Positions 37,619 through 45,494 of a stretch of DNA of 47,376 bases are shown here, in pieces. The notes below the pieces were generated by a model. It worked only from the letters and a program-made list of their open reading frames with translations, searched no databases and was not told the origin of the DNA. The stretch lies in IMG/VR virus record IMGVR_UViG_3300032782_000015, positions 1 through 47,376 of that record. One strand, 5' to 3'. Source of the DNA: a virus. A program made the translations under genes and the position numbers. The stretch's first letter is position 1. Each line of letters begins with the position of its first letter.

Positions 37619-37905
37619 CGATGCAAGAAATCCCTGACCATCTCCGCGAGGCCATCCTCGCCCTCGCCCGCCGCGGCAAACCGGGCCACTGGCTCCGCTG
37701 CCGCTGCCCTTTCCCGGATTGCGCCGGTAAAAAACGCCCCAATTTTGCGATCAAGGTGGACAATGAGGGAACAGGCTATTTCTGCCCGCGCTGCGGCGCC
37801 AAGGGGAAAATTTTCTCAGTTTCATTGGGACTATCTGCAAAGCCGCGGTATCGCCAATGCAATGCAGGCGATTGGCGCCCGCACCGAAACGTCCCGGCAG
37901 GGTGA
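37609..37905 (+). CDS. Primase zinc-ribbon segment (frame-separated from helicase)
   Basis: LRCRCPFPDCAGKKRPNFAIKVDNEGTGYFCPRCGAKGKIFS is the zinc-binding domain of T7 gp4/DnaG-type primases: C-x-C-x4-C and CPRC. After KGKIFS the frame loses all family resemblance, while the sequence expected next (FHWDYLQSRGI) continues one frame over, at 37802 onward. The break coincides with the run GGGGAAAATTTTC. Either the gene pair is produced by +1 frameshifting, or one base was gained by mutation or assembly error. It starts inside the initiator's last codons. Confidence 0.65.
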   Translation: MGLTMQEIPDHLREAILALARRGKPGHWLRCRCPFPDCAGKKRPNFAIKVDNEGTGYFCPRCGAKGKIFSVSLGLSAKPRYRQCNAGDWRPHRNVPAG

Positions 37906-39280
37906 CGTCATCGCGCTGCCCTACGGCGGCGATATGCTCAAGGTCTACGATCCGGCGCGCCGCGACGATCCCTGGCGGCAATGGAAACCGAAAGAACAGC
38001 GCCTGCCTCTCTGGCGGCTCGCCGATATCGATTTCACGCAAACATGGGTGCTCACCGAGGGCGAATGGGACGCGGCAACGGCATTCGAGGCCGGATATCG
38101 CAACGTCACATCCTTGCCGGACGGCGCCTGCCAGCCGAATGAGGAAACCCCCGCCAAATCCGGCAAGCTGGCCTGTGTCCGCGAAGCGTGGCCGCGAATC
38201 TCCTCCGGTAAGGGGCATTGCATCCTCGCCCTTGACAACGACGGTCCCGGCCGGACCACGCAAAACGTCCTCATCGACATCCTTGGCCGCTGGCGCTGCC
38301 GCGCCGTCGAATATCCCGAGCACCCCAAGGCCAAAGGCGACAACGGCCGCTGCAAAGACCTTAACGAGGTCTACCAGCTATTCGGCATGCGCGCCGTCAA
38401 AGATTGCCTCGACGGCGCCAAGCTGCTGCGCCTGGAAGGCGTATTTAAGCCGGATGAAATCGCGCGCGGCGAACCCCGGCAATTTTACGATGTCGGATTG
38501 CCGGGCTTCGACATGCTCTGGCGCCCCTATCGCGGCTCGCTCTCTGTCATGACCGGCTACCCCGGCCACGGCAAATCCCAGGTGATGTATCACACCCTCG
38601 CCAAGCTGGCCGAGCAGGGGTTGACCTGCGCCGTATTTTGGGGAGAGGCCGATTTCTGGGAGGACGTGCACCCCTGGTATCACGCCTATCTCTACGGCAA
38701 AAACCGCGATGATGAAACCTACTCCAAAACGACGGATTGGCTGCAAGAGAATTTCACCATCATCTCTCACGATGTCGAGCCGCTCTCGAAATTGCCGACC
38801 ATGGAATGGTACATGGAAAGCGTGATGGAGGCGAAGGGCCGGTACAATGTGGACGTATCCGCCATCGATCCTTTCAACAAGCTCATGCACATTCGCAAGC
38901 CGGGCGAATCGCAGACGGAATATATTGGCCGCGTGCTGGCGGAATACTACAACCTGCTGACAACCTACCGGATGATTGGCCTCATCAATGCGCATCCTGT
39001 CAAGCCTCAGAAGGGTGATCTCCGGCCGCCCACAGCTTACGATATCGACGGCTCCGCGCACTGGTACAATTCCCCTGAATTCGTCGCCACAGTATTCCGC
39101 CCATTCCCCGATCAATGCGGGCTATCCATTTCGATGGAGAAGACCGGCCGCGGCCGCGGCTCCGGCATAAAAGGCAAACGCCTTCTTGTATTCGATTCAG
39201 ATATCAATCAATACAAAACTCCCGCCGAATTGAATTGGCCGGCTCATATGATCCAAGAAGTGGCGCAAGCCTGTGAATGA
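37763..39280 (+). CDS. Primase-helicase (TOPRIM + RecA-type helicase, T7 gp4-like)
   Basis: The frame is open from 37745; the first ATG is 37763. TOPRIM residues appear in WVLTEGEWDAATAFEAGY (Glu), CILALDNDGPGR (DxD) and CKDLNEVY. The helicase part has Walker A GYPGHGKSQ, CAVFWGEADFWE, VDVSAIDPFNKL (Walker B), a Gln/His region (LINAHPVKPQKGDLRPP) and IKGKRLLVFD. It primes and unwinds DNA at the fork as a hexamer. The zinc domain lies in the upstream frame. No polymerase gene is nearby, so host DNA polymerase III is expected to be recruited. Confidence 0.85.
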   Translation: MREQAISARAAAPRGKFSQFHWDYLQSRGIANAMQAIGARTETSRQGDVIALPYGGDMLKVYDPARRDDPWRQWKPKEQRLPLWRLADIDFTQTWVLTEGEWDAATAFEAGYRNVTSLPDGACQPNEETPAKSGKLACVREAWPRISSGKGHCILALDNDGPGRTTQNVLIDILGRWRCRAVEYPEHPKAKGDNGRCKDLNEVYQLFGMRAVKDCLDGAKLLRLEGVFKPDEIARGEPRQFYDVGLPGFDMLWRPYRGSLSVMTGYPGHGKSQVMYHTLAKLAEQGLTCAVFWGEADFWEDVHPWYHAYLYGKNRDDETYSKTTDWLQENFTIISHDVEPLSKLPTMEWYMESVMEAKGRYNVDVSAIDPFNKLMHIRKPGESQTEYIGRVLAEYYNLLTTYRMIGLINAHPVKPQKGDLRPPTAYDIDGSAHWYNSPEFVATVFRPFPDQCGLSISMEKTGRGRGSGIKGKRLLVFDSDINQYKTPAELNWPAHMIQEVAQACE

Positions 39281-39351
39281 GCCTTGACATTTTCAGCGGC
39301 GCATTTCAGAACGTGCTTGTAAATTAGAAATCTTCGCGAAAGGGTTATTGA

Positions 39352-39792
39352 ATGTCTGAGCATGAGGAAGGCCGGTTTTCTGGAAAGATGGATGTGAAGG
39401 CGTATACTGAGCGGTTGTATCGTATAGCTGGGGTGCTTTCGATTGCCGGGGAGCATTTGGAGGGATTGGCGGCCGGAATGAGAGTTTTCGAAAGCAGGTG
39501 CGATACCGCACCCGGTCAAGATTTTATGGCGTCTCTTATTCGGGACATTGAGAAATCGATGTTAGAGAAATTCGACGATGCGATGATGCTGCTTCTCAAG
39601 GTGGCTCACGCCGCAGAGGCAGCCGGCGGCGTTATCGGTTCAGATGAGACATTGTATGCCGAAATCCAGGCGTTTTTGCAGAAGAATATTGTCCTGGAAA
39701 AAGTTGAATTAGGCGAAACCGAAATCCGCGAATTCGAGCGTGAATGTGCAGGAGCTGATAAACCGGTTGACAAATCGGTTACTGACGCCTAA
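39352..39792 (+). CDS. Hypothetical helical protein, 146 aa
   Basis: It lies 71 bases after the helicase. Mostly helical: KAYTERLYRIAGVLSIAGEHLEGLAAGM, ASLIRDIEKSMLEKFDDAMMLLLKVAHAAEAAGG, and a charged C-terminal region. No family is recognised. It is the last rightward gene before a strong terminator. The short gap before it shows a TTGACA (39285-39290) without a convincing -10. Confidence 0.6.
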   Translation: MSEHEEGRFSGKMDVKAYTERLYRIAGVLSIAGEHLEGLAAGMRVFESRCDTAPGQDFMASLIRDIEKSMLEKFDDAMMLLLKVAHAAEAAGGVIGSDETLYAEIQAFLQKNIVLEKVELGETEIREFERECAGADKPVDKSVTDA

Positions 39793-39837
39793 AAAGGCTG
39801 CATCTCATTGATGCCGAGATACTGCTTTTTGTGATTG

Positions 39838-39867
39838 AAACGGCGCCCCTGCCAGGGCGCCGTTTTT
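39838..39867. terminator. Bidirectional terminator between convergent operons
   Basis: A perfect 11-bp stem AAACGGCGCCC/GGGCGCCGTTT with the 6-base loop CTGCCA is followed by TT on the right. It separates the rightward 146-aa gene from the leftward gene ending at 39879. Confidence 0.85.
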
Positions 39868-39878
39868 CGTGGTGCAAA

Positions 39879-40184
39879 TTATTCGGTGAGTTTCTTTAGC
39901 GGGATGACTTCCCCTGACACCTGGATACTCTCCGATGGGGGGCATTTTCCCGAGAGGGTAAAGCGGGTGTTGAACAAATCGGCCTGATCGATGGCTTGTT
40001 GCAGGATGATCAGCATTTCGGTGGCGCGACTAAGAAAGTCCGGCGCGGTATCGGCATTTGTCCGTAAGTAGGTACCGATTTCCCGCTGCAATCTCTCTGC
40101 CTCTTTTTGCCGGGCGAAACGCTGGTATGCCAGCATTTTTTGTTCGTCCGTGGCTTCTTTATGGGCCGCATCAAGAATTGACAT
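39879..40184 (-). CDS. Hypothetical protein, 101 aa
   Basis: AAGGAGCGGG precedes the ATG at 40184, which is preferred over the longer open frame. The first 60 residues are helical and charged (EATDEQKMLAYQRFARQKEAERLQREIG). The C-terminal part is a short beta segment (NTRFTLSGKCPPSESIQVSGEVIPLKK). Unrecognised; last gene of a leftward four-gene operon. Confidence 0.6.
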   Translation of the reverse strand: MSILDAAHKEATDEQKMLAYQRFARQKEAERLQREIGTYLRTNADTAPDFLSRATEMLIILQQAIDQADLFNTRFTLSGKCPPSESIQVSGEVIPLKKLTE

Positions 40185-40371
40185 TATCCCGCTCCTTTTT
40201 CCACTCGGTGTAATGGTGGATGGCTTCCATGAGCGCGGTGAGATCACGCTCGAAGACTCCGCCTGGCGTTACGGAAAGATCGGCGGCGGCTTTGCGTACA
40301 GGTCCGCGCCTAATGGTTTCTTCACGTAATTGGTCTATAGTTGGCTGTGCGGGCGGCAATGGTTGTTCCAT
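40171..40371 (-). CDS. Hypothetical protein, 66 aa, helix-turn-helix-like
   Basis: AGGGAAAA lies before the ATG and the end overlaps the next gene by 14 bases. The segment TIDQLREETIRRGPVRKAAADLSVTPGGVFERD resembles a short helix-turn-helix (helix, turn at LSVTPG, helix). It may be a small regulator of this operon. The resemblance is loose. Confidence 0.5.
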   Translation of the reverse strand: MEQPLPPAQPTIDQLREETIRRGPVRKAAADLSVTPGGVFERDLTALMEAIHHYTEWKKERDNVNS

Positions 40372-40385
40372 GATTTTTTCCCTGT

Positions 40386-40413
40386 AAAAAGGGCCGGGAT
40401 TTGGCCCCGGCCC
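40386..40413 (-). terminator. Leftward terminator between small genes
   Basis: Read leftward, an 8-bp stem GGGCCGGG/CCCGGCCC is followed by TTTTT. It would attenuate transcription between the 88-aa gene and the 66-aa gene. Confidence 0.75.
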
Positions 40414-40419
40414 GGTAGA

Positions 40420-40686
40420 TTAATGGAAGGTTTCGCCGCTGGCAATAACCGGCGTGAGTAACCCGGCTCTATATTCAGCAGTCCGTAATGTGCATGCAAT
40501 TTCAAAGCGTCTCCCGGCCATGATGTTGTTGTGCAGCAGCAGCCATAATCCGGCAACCTCCGCAGCCTCATCGGCCAGCGCATAGTGTCCGGCTTGCCGG
40601 AGCTGCCCTTCCAAGGTGATGCATTCCGCCCATTTCCCGAGCGGGTTGGTGTCTGTCATGAGCTGCTTTAGCGGATCGTGTGTCAT
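40420..40686 (-). CDS. Hypothetical protein, 88 aa
   Basis: AGGAGAC is located before the ATG, one base after the stop of the small membrane gene. Helical sequence with LGKWAECITLEGQLRQAGHYALADEAAEVAGLWLLLHNNIMAG. It ends at a leftward terminator. No family recognised. Confidence 0.6.
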   Translation of the reverse strand: MTHDPLKQLMTDTNPLGKWAECITLEGQLRQAGHYALADEAAEVAGLWLLLHNNIMAGRRFEIACTLRTAEYRAGLLTPVIASGETFH

Positions 40687-40687
40687 G

Positions 40688-40822
40688 TTAGCGGTCTCCT
40701 ATGAAGGTCTTGCGGATTGCCAGATAGAGGAAATAGACCGCGCAATAAGCAAGAGCGAGGCCGATTCCCAATCCTAATCCTTGCTGGAGGATATAGGGCC
40801 AGTTGAGTTGTGATACGTTCAT
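40688..40822 (-). CDS. 44-residue single-membrane-span protein
   Basis: AAGGAGAACC precedes the ATG at 40822. The product starts NVSQLNWPYILQQ and has one strong membrane span (GLGLGIGLALAYCAVYFLYLAI) followed by a basic end (RKTFIGDR). It is the first gene of the leftward operon driven by the promoter at 40911-40939. Function unknown; small membrane proteins expressed apart from the lysis genes often affect superinfection or host physiology. Confidence 0.65.
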   Translation of the reverse strand: MNVSQLNWPYILQQGLGLGIGLALAYCAVYFLYLAIRKTFIGDR

Positions 40823-40910
40823 GCGTGGTTCTCCTTTTTACAGTTTCCGGCTTTCACCGTTCCTGCTGCCCTACGGGAGAGCAGCACCTCCTTTGTTTTC
40901 CGATAACTCA

Positions 40911-40939
40911 TTTCTACCAACAATTACCCCTCTCGTCAA
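40911..40939 (-). promoter_or_regulatory. Sigma70-like leftward promoter
   Basis: Leftward TTGACG (40934-40939), 17-base spacer, TAGAAA (40911-40916), about 90 bases upstream of the small membrane gene. The surrounding gap 40823-41010 is AT-rich and holds no other supported gene. Confidence 0.55.
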
Positions 40940-41010
40940 CACTTTTTTAACACTCTCACAGTATTATTTCAGCATAACTCTGTATTCACTCAGCACCCGA
41001 GCAACAACTT

Positions 41011-41211
41011 ATGGCCAGACTCGCCTCCACATACCGCGCCGCCCGCCGAAACGCCGCCAGATCAACCCGCGCCCAGCAGATGAAACAAATCCGCCAGCGC
41101 TTTGGCCTCTCCTGGAAAGAGTTCGACAGCATGTGCGCGGAATTTCGCCGGCAGTATCACGGTGAGGATATGCGCTGCTTGGATGCGCGTTGTATACCCT
41201 CAAGACAGTAA
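41011..41211 (+). CDS. Small basic protein upstream of terminase, 66 aa
   Basis: Arg-rich N-terminus (TYRAARRNAARSTRAQQMKQIR) followed by QRFGLSWKEFDSMCAEFRRQYHG, which could be a helix-turn-helix. It lies 15 bases before the small terminase gene. It has no clear ribosome binding site. It might be a packaging or regulatory accessory. No family recognised. Confidence 0.5.
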   Translation: MARLASTYRAARRNAARSTRAQQMKQIRQRFGLSWKEFDSMCAEFRRQYHGEDMRCLDARCIPSRQ

Positions 41212-41226
41212 CCTACTGACCATCTA

Positions 41227-41553
41227 GTGACCGTCAAGAAACCGCCTAACGCTGGAAAAGGCCGCCCCAAGGGGAGCAAAAACAAAGCCCCCCTCAAGCT
41301 TCAGGAAGCCATCGCCTACGCTTTCGAGAAAGCAGGCGGCGGCGACTACCTGCTAAAAATCGCCCAGGATGATCCCCGCACATTTTGCGGCCTTCTGGCC
41401 AAAATGCTCCCCATCGCCCTGGCTGGCGACAAGGAATCCCCCATCGAAATCCATGTCACCGCCGACAAGCTGCGCTCCGAAATTGAACGCAAACTGGCTC
41501 GCATCGCTGAGCCCCCAGAAACGGAAGGACTGGCTGGACAGCCTGACACCTGA
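41227..41553 (+). CDS. Putative terminase small subunit / packaging DNA-binding protein
   Basis: The protein has 108 residues with a GTG start. It has a basic AT-hook-like N-terminus (KGRPKGSKNKAPLKLQEAIAYAFEKAGGG), a helical DDPRTFCGLLAKMLPIAL segment and a charged C-terminal helix. It directly precedes, and overlaps, the large terminase. The DUF5681-like opening and location suggest it recognises the packaging site. The assignment is by context. Confidence 0.6.
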   Translation: MTVKKPPNAGKGRPKGSKNKAPLKLQEAIAYAFEKAGGGDYLLKIAQDDPRTFCGLLAKMLPIALAGDKESPIEIHVTADKLRSEIERKLARIAEPPETEGLAGQPDT

Positions 41554-42904
41554 TGAACTTGAACACCTTCAATACGACTGGCAATTCTGGGGGAGAGACG
41601 CCCAGCTACCTCCCGCCGGGATATGGCACACATGGCTCGTCCTTGCAGGCCGCGGCTTCGGTAAAACCCGTTGTGGTGCTGAGTGGGTTCGATCTTGCGT
41701 CTGTGGGGATACTCCTCTTACTGGGGGCGGGTATGGCCGTATCGGCATTGTGGCTGAAACAGCATCCGACGCAAGGGATGTCCTTGTGGAAGGCCCTGCT
41801 GGCTTGCTGGCCATTCACCCTAAAGACTTCCGCCCCGCCTACGAGCCCTCCAAGCGCCGCCTCACCTGGCCCAACGGCGCAACCGCCAGCCTCTTCAACG
41901 CCACCGAGCCCGACCAGCTCCGCGGCCCCCAGCACGACCTTGCATGGGCCGACGAATTAGCTAAATGGCGCTATGCCCAGGAAACCTGGGACATGCTACA
42001 ATTCGGCTTGCGCTTGGGAGATAATCCTAGGCAGTGCATCACCACCACACCTCGTCCAATCCCCATCATCCGTGACTTGCTCAAAGACCCCGGCTGTATT
42101 ACAGTCCGGGGCAGCACTTACGACAATAGAGCCAATCTCGCGGGATCGTTCCTGAAGGCGATCATCGCCAAATACGAGGGGACACGCCTTGGCCGGCAAG
42201 AACTCAACGCAGAAATCCTTGACGACGTTCCTGGCGCGCTGTGGACTCGCGCAGGGCTTGATGCAGCGAGATTCAAAAAGGTGCGTCTGGGCAGTGGGCT
42301 TCTCACCGCCGCAGACTCTACAGGAAGGACCATCCCAAGTATGGCCCGAATTGTGGTCGCAATCGATCCGGCCACGGCCGACCCCCGGCGAACCTCAACC
42401 GACGAAACCGCAGAAACCGGAATAGTCTGCGCCGGGCTTGGCGTGGACGGCCGGGCCTACGTGCTCGATGACGCCACCTGCCGGGCGACACCGCAAATCT
42501 GGGCGCGCAAAGCCATCGCCGTTTTCGACCGCCAACAAGCCGACGCCATCGTCGTGGAAACCAATCAGGGCGGCGCCATGGTCGAGGCTGTCCTGCGCGC
42601 CGAACGCCCCCTCTTGCCCATCATCAACGTCCACGCTTCCCGCGGTAAAGTCACGCGCGCCGAACCCATCGCCGCTCTCTACGAGCAAGGCCGTGTTTCC
42701 CATGTGGGAACATTCCCGGAACTGGAGGACCAAATGGTTTTGTTTACCCCGTTTGGAATTGATGGCAAAACAACAGCCGATAGAGTGGATGCGCTGGTCT
42801 GGGCATTAACCGAACTTTATCCCGCGCTGGTGTATCATCAGCCTGATACCGGCGAAGACGATGAAGATTTCGCCGGGAGTGGCAACGTCTTTACAGGGTA
42901 TTGA
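41453..42904 (+). CDS. Terminase large subunit
   Basis: The family-like part begins near WLASLSPQKRKDWLDSLTPDEL. Walker A is LVLAGRGFGKTRCGAEW, Walker B HDLAWADELAKW, and the coupling motif CITTTPRP. The RNase H-like nuclease has IVVAIDPATAD (first Asp), IVVETNQGG (Glu) and TADRVDALVWAL (Asp). It drives headful-type DNA packaging through the portal. The ATG at 41453 gives 483 residues and a 101-base overlap with the small subunit; TTG at 41483 is the alternative. The open frame extends to 41369 without resemblance. Confidence 0.9.
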   Translation: MSPPTSCAPKLNANWLASLSPQKRKDWLDSLTPDELEHLQYDWQFWGRDAQLPPAGIWHTWLVLAGRGFGKTRCGAEWVRSCVCGDTPLTGGGYGRIGIVAETASDARDVLVEGPAGLLAIHPKDFRPAYEPSKRRLTWPNGATASLFNATEPDQLRGPQHDLAWADELAKWRYAQETWDMLQFGLRLGDNPRQCITTTPRPIPIIRDLLKDPGCITVRGSTYDNRANLAGSFLKAIIAKYEGTRLGRQELNAEILDDVPGALWTRAGLDAARFKKVRLGSGLLTAADSTGRTIPSMARIVVAIDPATADPRRTSTDETAETGIVCAGLGVDGRAYVLDDATCRATPQIWARKAIAVFDRQQADAIVVETNQGGAMVEAVLRAERPLLPIINVHASRGKVTRAEPIAALYEQGRVSHVGTFPELEDQMVLFTPFGIDGKTTADRVDALVWALTELYPALVYHQPDTGEDDEDFAGSGNVFTGY

Positions 42905-42906
42905 GT

Positions 42907-43089
42907 ATGAGTGACAAACACGAATTGCCGATTGAGCTGTCCTGGTCCGATGGCAAGATTATCTTGCGCGATGGCCCAATATGGACTTTTCTTTCCCCTG
43001 AATCCGCTGCCCGTCTCGCCGATTGCCTGGATACAGTCATCGGCTGTTATCATGAGGGCGTGCAGGTGAAACTTGAACTGGAGAAATAA
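42907..43089 (+). CDS. Hypothetical protein, 60 aa
   Basis: It starts 2 bases after the terminase stop. Compact alpha/beta sequence (LPIELSWSDGKIILRDGPIW, LSPESAARLADCLDTVIGCY). No family recognised. It is the first gene of the accessory interval between terminase and portal. Confidence 0.55.
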   Translation: MSDKHELPIELSWSDGKIILRDGPIWTFLSPESAARLADCLDTVIGCYHEGVQVKLELEK

Positions 43090-43093
43090 TACC

Positions 43094-43204
43094 ATGACCG
43101 AATCAGCCGAATCCATCGCCAAGCGCGCCAAAGCGGAGAAAGTCCGCCTTCGTGTTGCCGCCGCCATGCCTTCGAAGAAAGCCAAGCCGAAGGACAAGAA
43201 ATGA
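43094..43204 (+). CDS. Small Lys/Ala-rich basic peptide, 36 aa
   Basis: It follows the previous stop by 4 bases and overlaps the next start (ATGA). Sequence AESIAKRAKAEKVRLRVAAA then a Lys-rich end. Probably a nucleic-acid-associated peptide; unrecognised. Confidence 0.45.
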   Translation: MTESAESIAKRAKAEKVRLRVAAAMPSKKAKPKDKK

Positions 43205-43440
43205 TCCTGGATGCTTTCTTCGGCGCAGGATATCCGCCCTTTCCATCATCCAGCATGGGCTCTCCGTCATGGCCGGGAATAGACCAACATCCACAGGACC
43301 GGGCATTTCAAGGCCGTTATTCATGTAGGTTCCAGCCGGAGCTTCCTTTCTGCCCATTGCTAAAACAATCCCAACAGCCCGTCATTGATCTCGTTGAGGT
43401 TGATGGCGTTTGGCAACTGCCGGAGCAATCATCGGAATAA
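43201..43440 (+). CDS. Hypothetical protein, 79 aa
   Basis: It is coupled to the basic peptide by ATGA. Pro/Ser/Phe-rich (FFGAGYPPFPSSSMGSPSWP), with QQPVIDLVEVDGVWQLPEQS near the end. Composition suggests a flexible protein. The 159 bases after it hold no supported gene apart from an 11-codon frame. Confidence 0.45.
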   Translation: MILDAFFGAGYPPFPSSSMGSPSWPGIDQHPQDRAFQGRYSCRFQPELPFCPLLKQSQQPVIDLVEVDGVWQLPEQSSE

Positions 43441-43599
43441 CCGGCGCCCATAGGGGGCAGGAAATGCCGGTTGAGCCTTGGCCGTTTGAGCCAGCTTAAA
43501 TGCAAATCAACGGCGCTGACAGCAGGGAAAGACCGCCAGCCGGAGGCCGCCGTTGTAAGCGCTCCGGCTGTAGCTTATTCAGTATATGGCGTGCTTCCC

Positions 43600-44436
43600 A
43601 TGTTCTCTAGCCGCATCAAAGCCGCCCTGTGGGCCGTCAACCTCTCCACTCCGGTTGTGGACTTCGGCGGCTGGCTTTCTCTCATTCAGCATCAGCTCAG
43701 ACGCGCCACAGATTACGGCTGCGATCTGCTGGTAATGCCGGAGTACGCCTGCATGCAGCTACTGCATTACGCCCCAGCAGATTTAAGCAGCAAGGATCAG
43801 CCGCTCTGGCTGGGCAGGCAATTCATAGGCAATGCAGGAGACAGGCTGGCTTCGATTCCGCCTTATCATCAAGGTCAATCCAGTGCGGCACCTCTTGGCA
43901 TCCTGGCTGGAACGGCTCCCATTTTGCGCAGCCACGGCTTATGCACTAACACCGCTATCTGGCTCAGCAACGGCCACGCCAGCGCCATCCAGGATAAAAT
44001 TCACCTGACTCTCAGCGAGACCGATCCGCACGGCTGGCTCCTTTCCAGCGGCCGGGATATCATGCCATTCGAGTATCGCGGCCACATCATGGCTGTCTCG
44101 ATCTGCCACGACAACGATGTCGCGGCCACTGGCAGCAAGCTGAAATCGTTGGGCGTGGAGATTGTTCTGGCTCCCTCCATGTGCGACAGTAAATCCACCG
44201 GCGCCGACAGTCACGAACACATTTTCGCTGCCGCCAGACAGCGCGGCCTGGACGCAGGTGCCAAGGTTTACGCCGTAGGCGCCATCGGTATGGCAGGCGG
44301 GGAAACCTGCTGGGGCGGCGCAGCGATCTACGATGCCCAGGGCCACACCCTGGGCGAAATCCCGGCCATGAAGGAGACAGACAACATGTATGGACCGATG
44401 CTGGTTGAATTGGATGATGGAGTGAGGGTGATATAA
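43600..44436 (+). CDS. Carbon-nitrogen hydrolase (nitrilase superfamily)
   Basis: The protein has 278 residues from ATG 43600; the frame is open from 43471 but only the part from IKAALWAVNLS looks like the family. The catalytic triad is in place: Glu48 in LLVMPEYAC, Lys133 in QDKIHLTLS and Cys169 in MAVSICHDND. The family cleaves C-N bonds in nitriles, amides or carbamoyl compounds in the cytoplasm. It is unusual in a phage. The stop overlaps the next start (TAATG), so it is made together with the cargo-module protein. The substrate cannot be inferred. Confidence 0.8.
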   Translation: MFSSRIKAALWAVNLSTPVVDFGGWLSLIQHQLRRATDYGCDLLVMPEYACMQLLHYAPADLSSKDQPLWLGRQFIGNAGDRLASIPPYHQGQSSAAPLGILAGTAPILRSHGLCTNTAIWLSNGHASAIQDKIHLTLSETDPHGWLLSSGRDIMPFEYRGHIMAVSICHDNDVAATGSKLKSLGVEIVLAPSMCDSKSTGADSHEHIFAAARQRGLDAGAKVYAVGAIGMAGGETCWGGAAIYDAQGHTLGEIPAMKETDNMYGPMLVELDDGVRVI

Positions 44437-45494
44437 TGGGCTACACGGATGACAACGACGGTGATATAAATGATTTATTAGCATACATTAACACACAGCG
44501 TGTCAATACTTCTGATAAAGGAGGTCTCGCCTATGCGGCAAGCACTTCTTCCGATCCATCGTTGGGGGATTACGCGGCATATTATGCATCAGCGCCATTG
44601 CGTAGTTTTTTTCCGCATCGTATTGAAAATACCCCGCTTGGGGCTATTTCAGGGCTTTCGCAAACCTACGAAAGCCCTGTTGGCAAGCAGGGAGTTGGCT
44701 TAGGTGATTTTATTCCGGGATCTTGGGGAGATGCTATTAATTCCGCTGAAGATCGTTTTAGGGCGGCTTTTCCAGACTTGGCTAAGTCACAAGATTTATA
44801 TAATTATACGGCAGGACAAAAACCGCCAGATTTTTCAGGCATAGGCACTGGGACAATAAAAAGTATGGGCAAAGGGTTTTTATTGAAGGACGCAATGGGC
44901 GGCATTGCGCCGGATGTAACAATTAACGGCTCCCGTCCGTTGACCGTGACAGTTAATGGTATCCGTCAGACCACGCCACAGCACTTTACGATCAACAGTA
45001 CTGCGGAAAATTTGCCACTATCGCTTGATAGGAAGTTTTCTTCTTTTGAAGAGGCACAACAAGCTTTAGAAAAAATGGATTTTAATCTTACGGAAATTAA
45101 AAAAGATGGCTACGGTCAACCAGCAGCGACCATGACACATGGTCCCTCAAGGACCGTTTTGGAACGATTACAAGCAGCACACGACAAACGATGGGCAGAC
45201 TCGCAAGATGTATATCTTAGATACGGAGAGATACCTGCGAATGAGCGGTCTTTAAATCACGCGAGCAGAGAATACGAAGATGGAGTGTCTGTTTACAATG
45301 GAAAGTTAAACAAACAAGGAGAAGTGATGGTCACACCCAATACGCCAGCTCAGATTTGGGGAGAAAAGGCGTACTCGAATCTTACAGACAAGCCGCTATA
45401 TATCGTACGTGGCGACCATGTAGGATTTGGTTCAGATGGCGAACCCGTTTTGAGAAATGTAACAATTGTACGCAAGATTAATAAAGCAAAATGA
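44436..45494 (+). CDS. Putative virion-cargo effector with ejection-protein module
   Basis: The protein has 352 residues and is strongly AT-rich compared with its neighbours. Residues about 46-147 match the module of the ejection-type protein at 23123: DYAAYYASAPLRSFFPH, TPLG, GKQGVGLGDFIPGS, AEDRFRAAFPD and GIGTGTIKSMGKG. After a linker comes a different C-terminal domain (about 200-352) with VYLRYGEIPANERSLNH, YEDGVSVYNG and PLYIVRGDHVGFGSDGEP. This vaguely recalls ADP-ribosyltransferase or toxin domains, but no firm motif is present. A protein of this plan could be packaged and delivered with the DNA. Confidence 0.6.
   Translation: MGYTDDNDGDINDLLAYINTQRVNTSDKGGLAYAASTSSDPSLGDYAAYYASAPLRSFFPHRIENTPLGAISGLSQTYESPVGKQGVGLGDFIPGSWGDAINSAEDRFRAAFPDLAKSQDLYNYTAGQKPPDFSGIGTGTIKSMGKGFLLKDAMGGIAPDVTINGSRPLTVTVNGIRQTTPQHFTINSTAENLPLSLDRKFSSFEEAQQALEKMDFNLTEIKKDGYGQPAATMTHGPSRTVLERLQAAHDKRWADSQDVYLRYGEIPANERSLNHASREYEDGVSVYNGKLNKQGEVMVTPNTPAQIWGEKAYSNLTDKPLYIVRGDHVGFGSDGEPVLRNVTIVRKINKAK

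Noticed and set aside
43471-43599. Longer N-terminus for the nitrilase-family protein starting at TTG 43471
   Set aside because: The extra 43 residues show no resemblance to the family, whose first strand begins near 43615.
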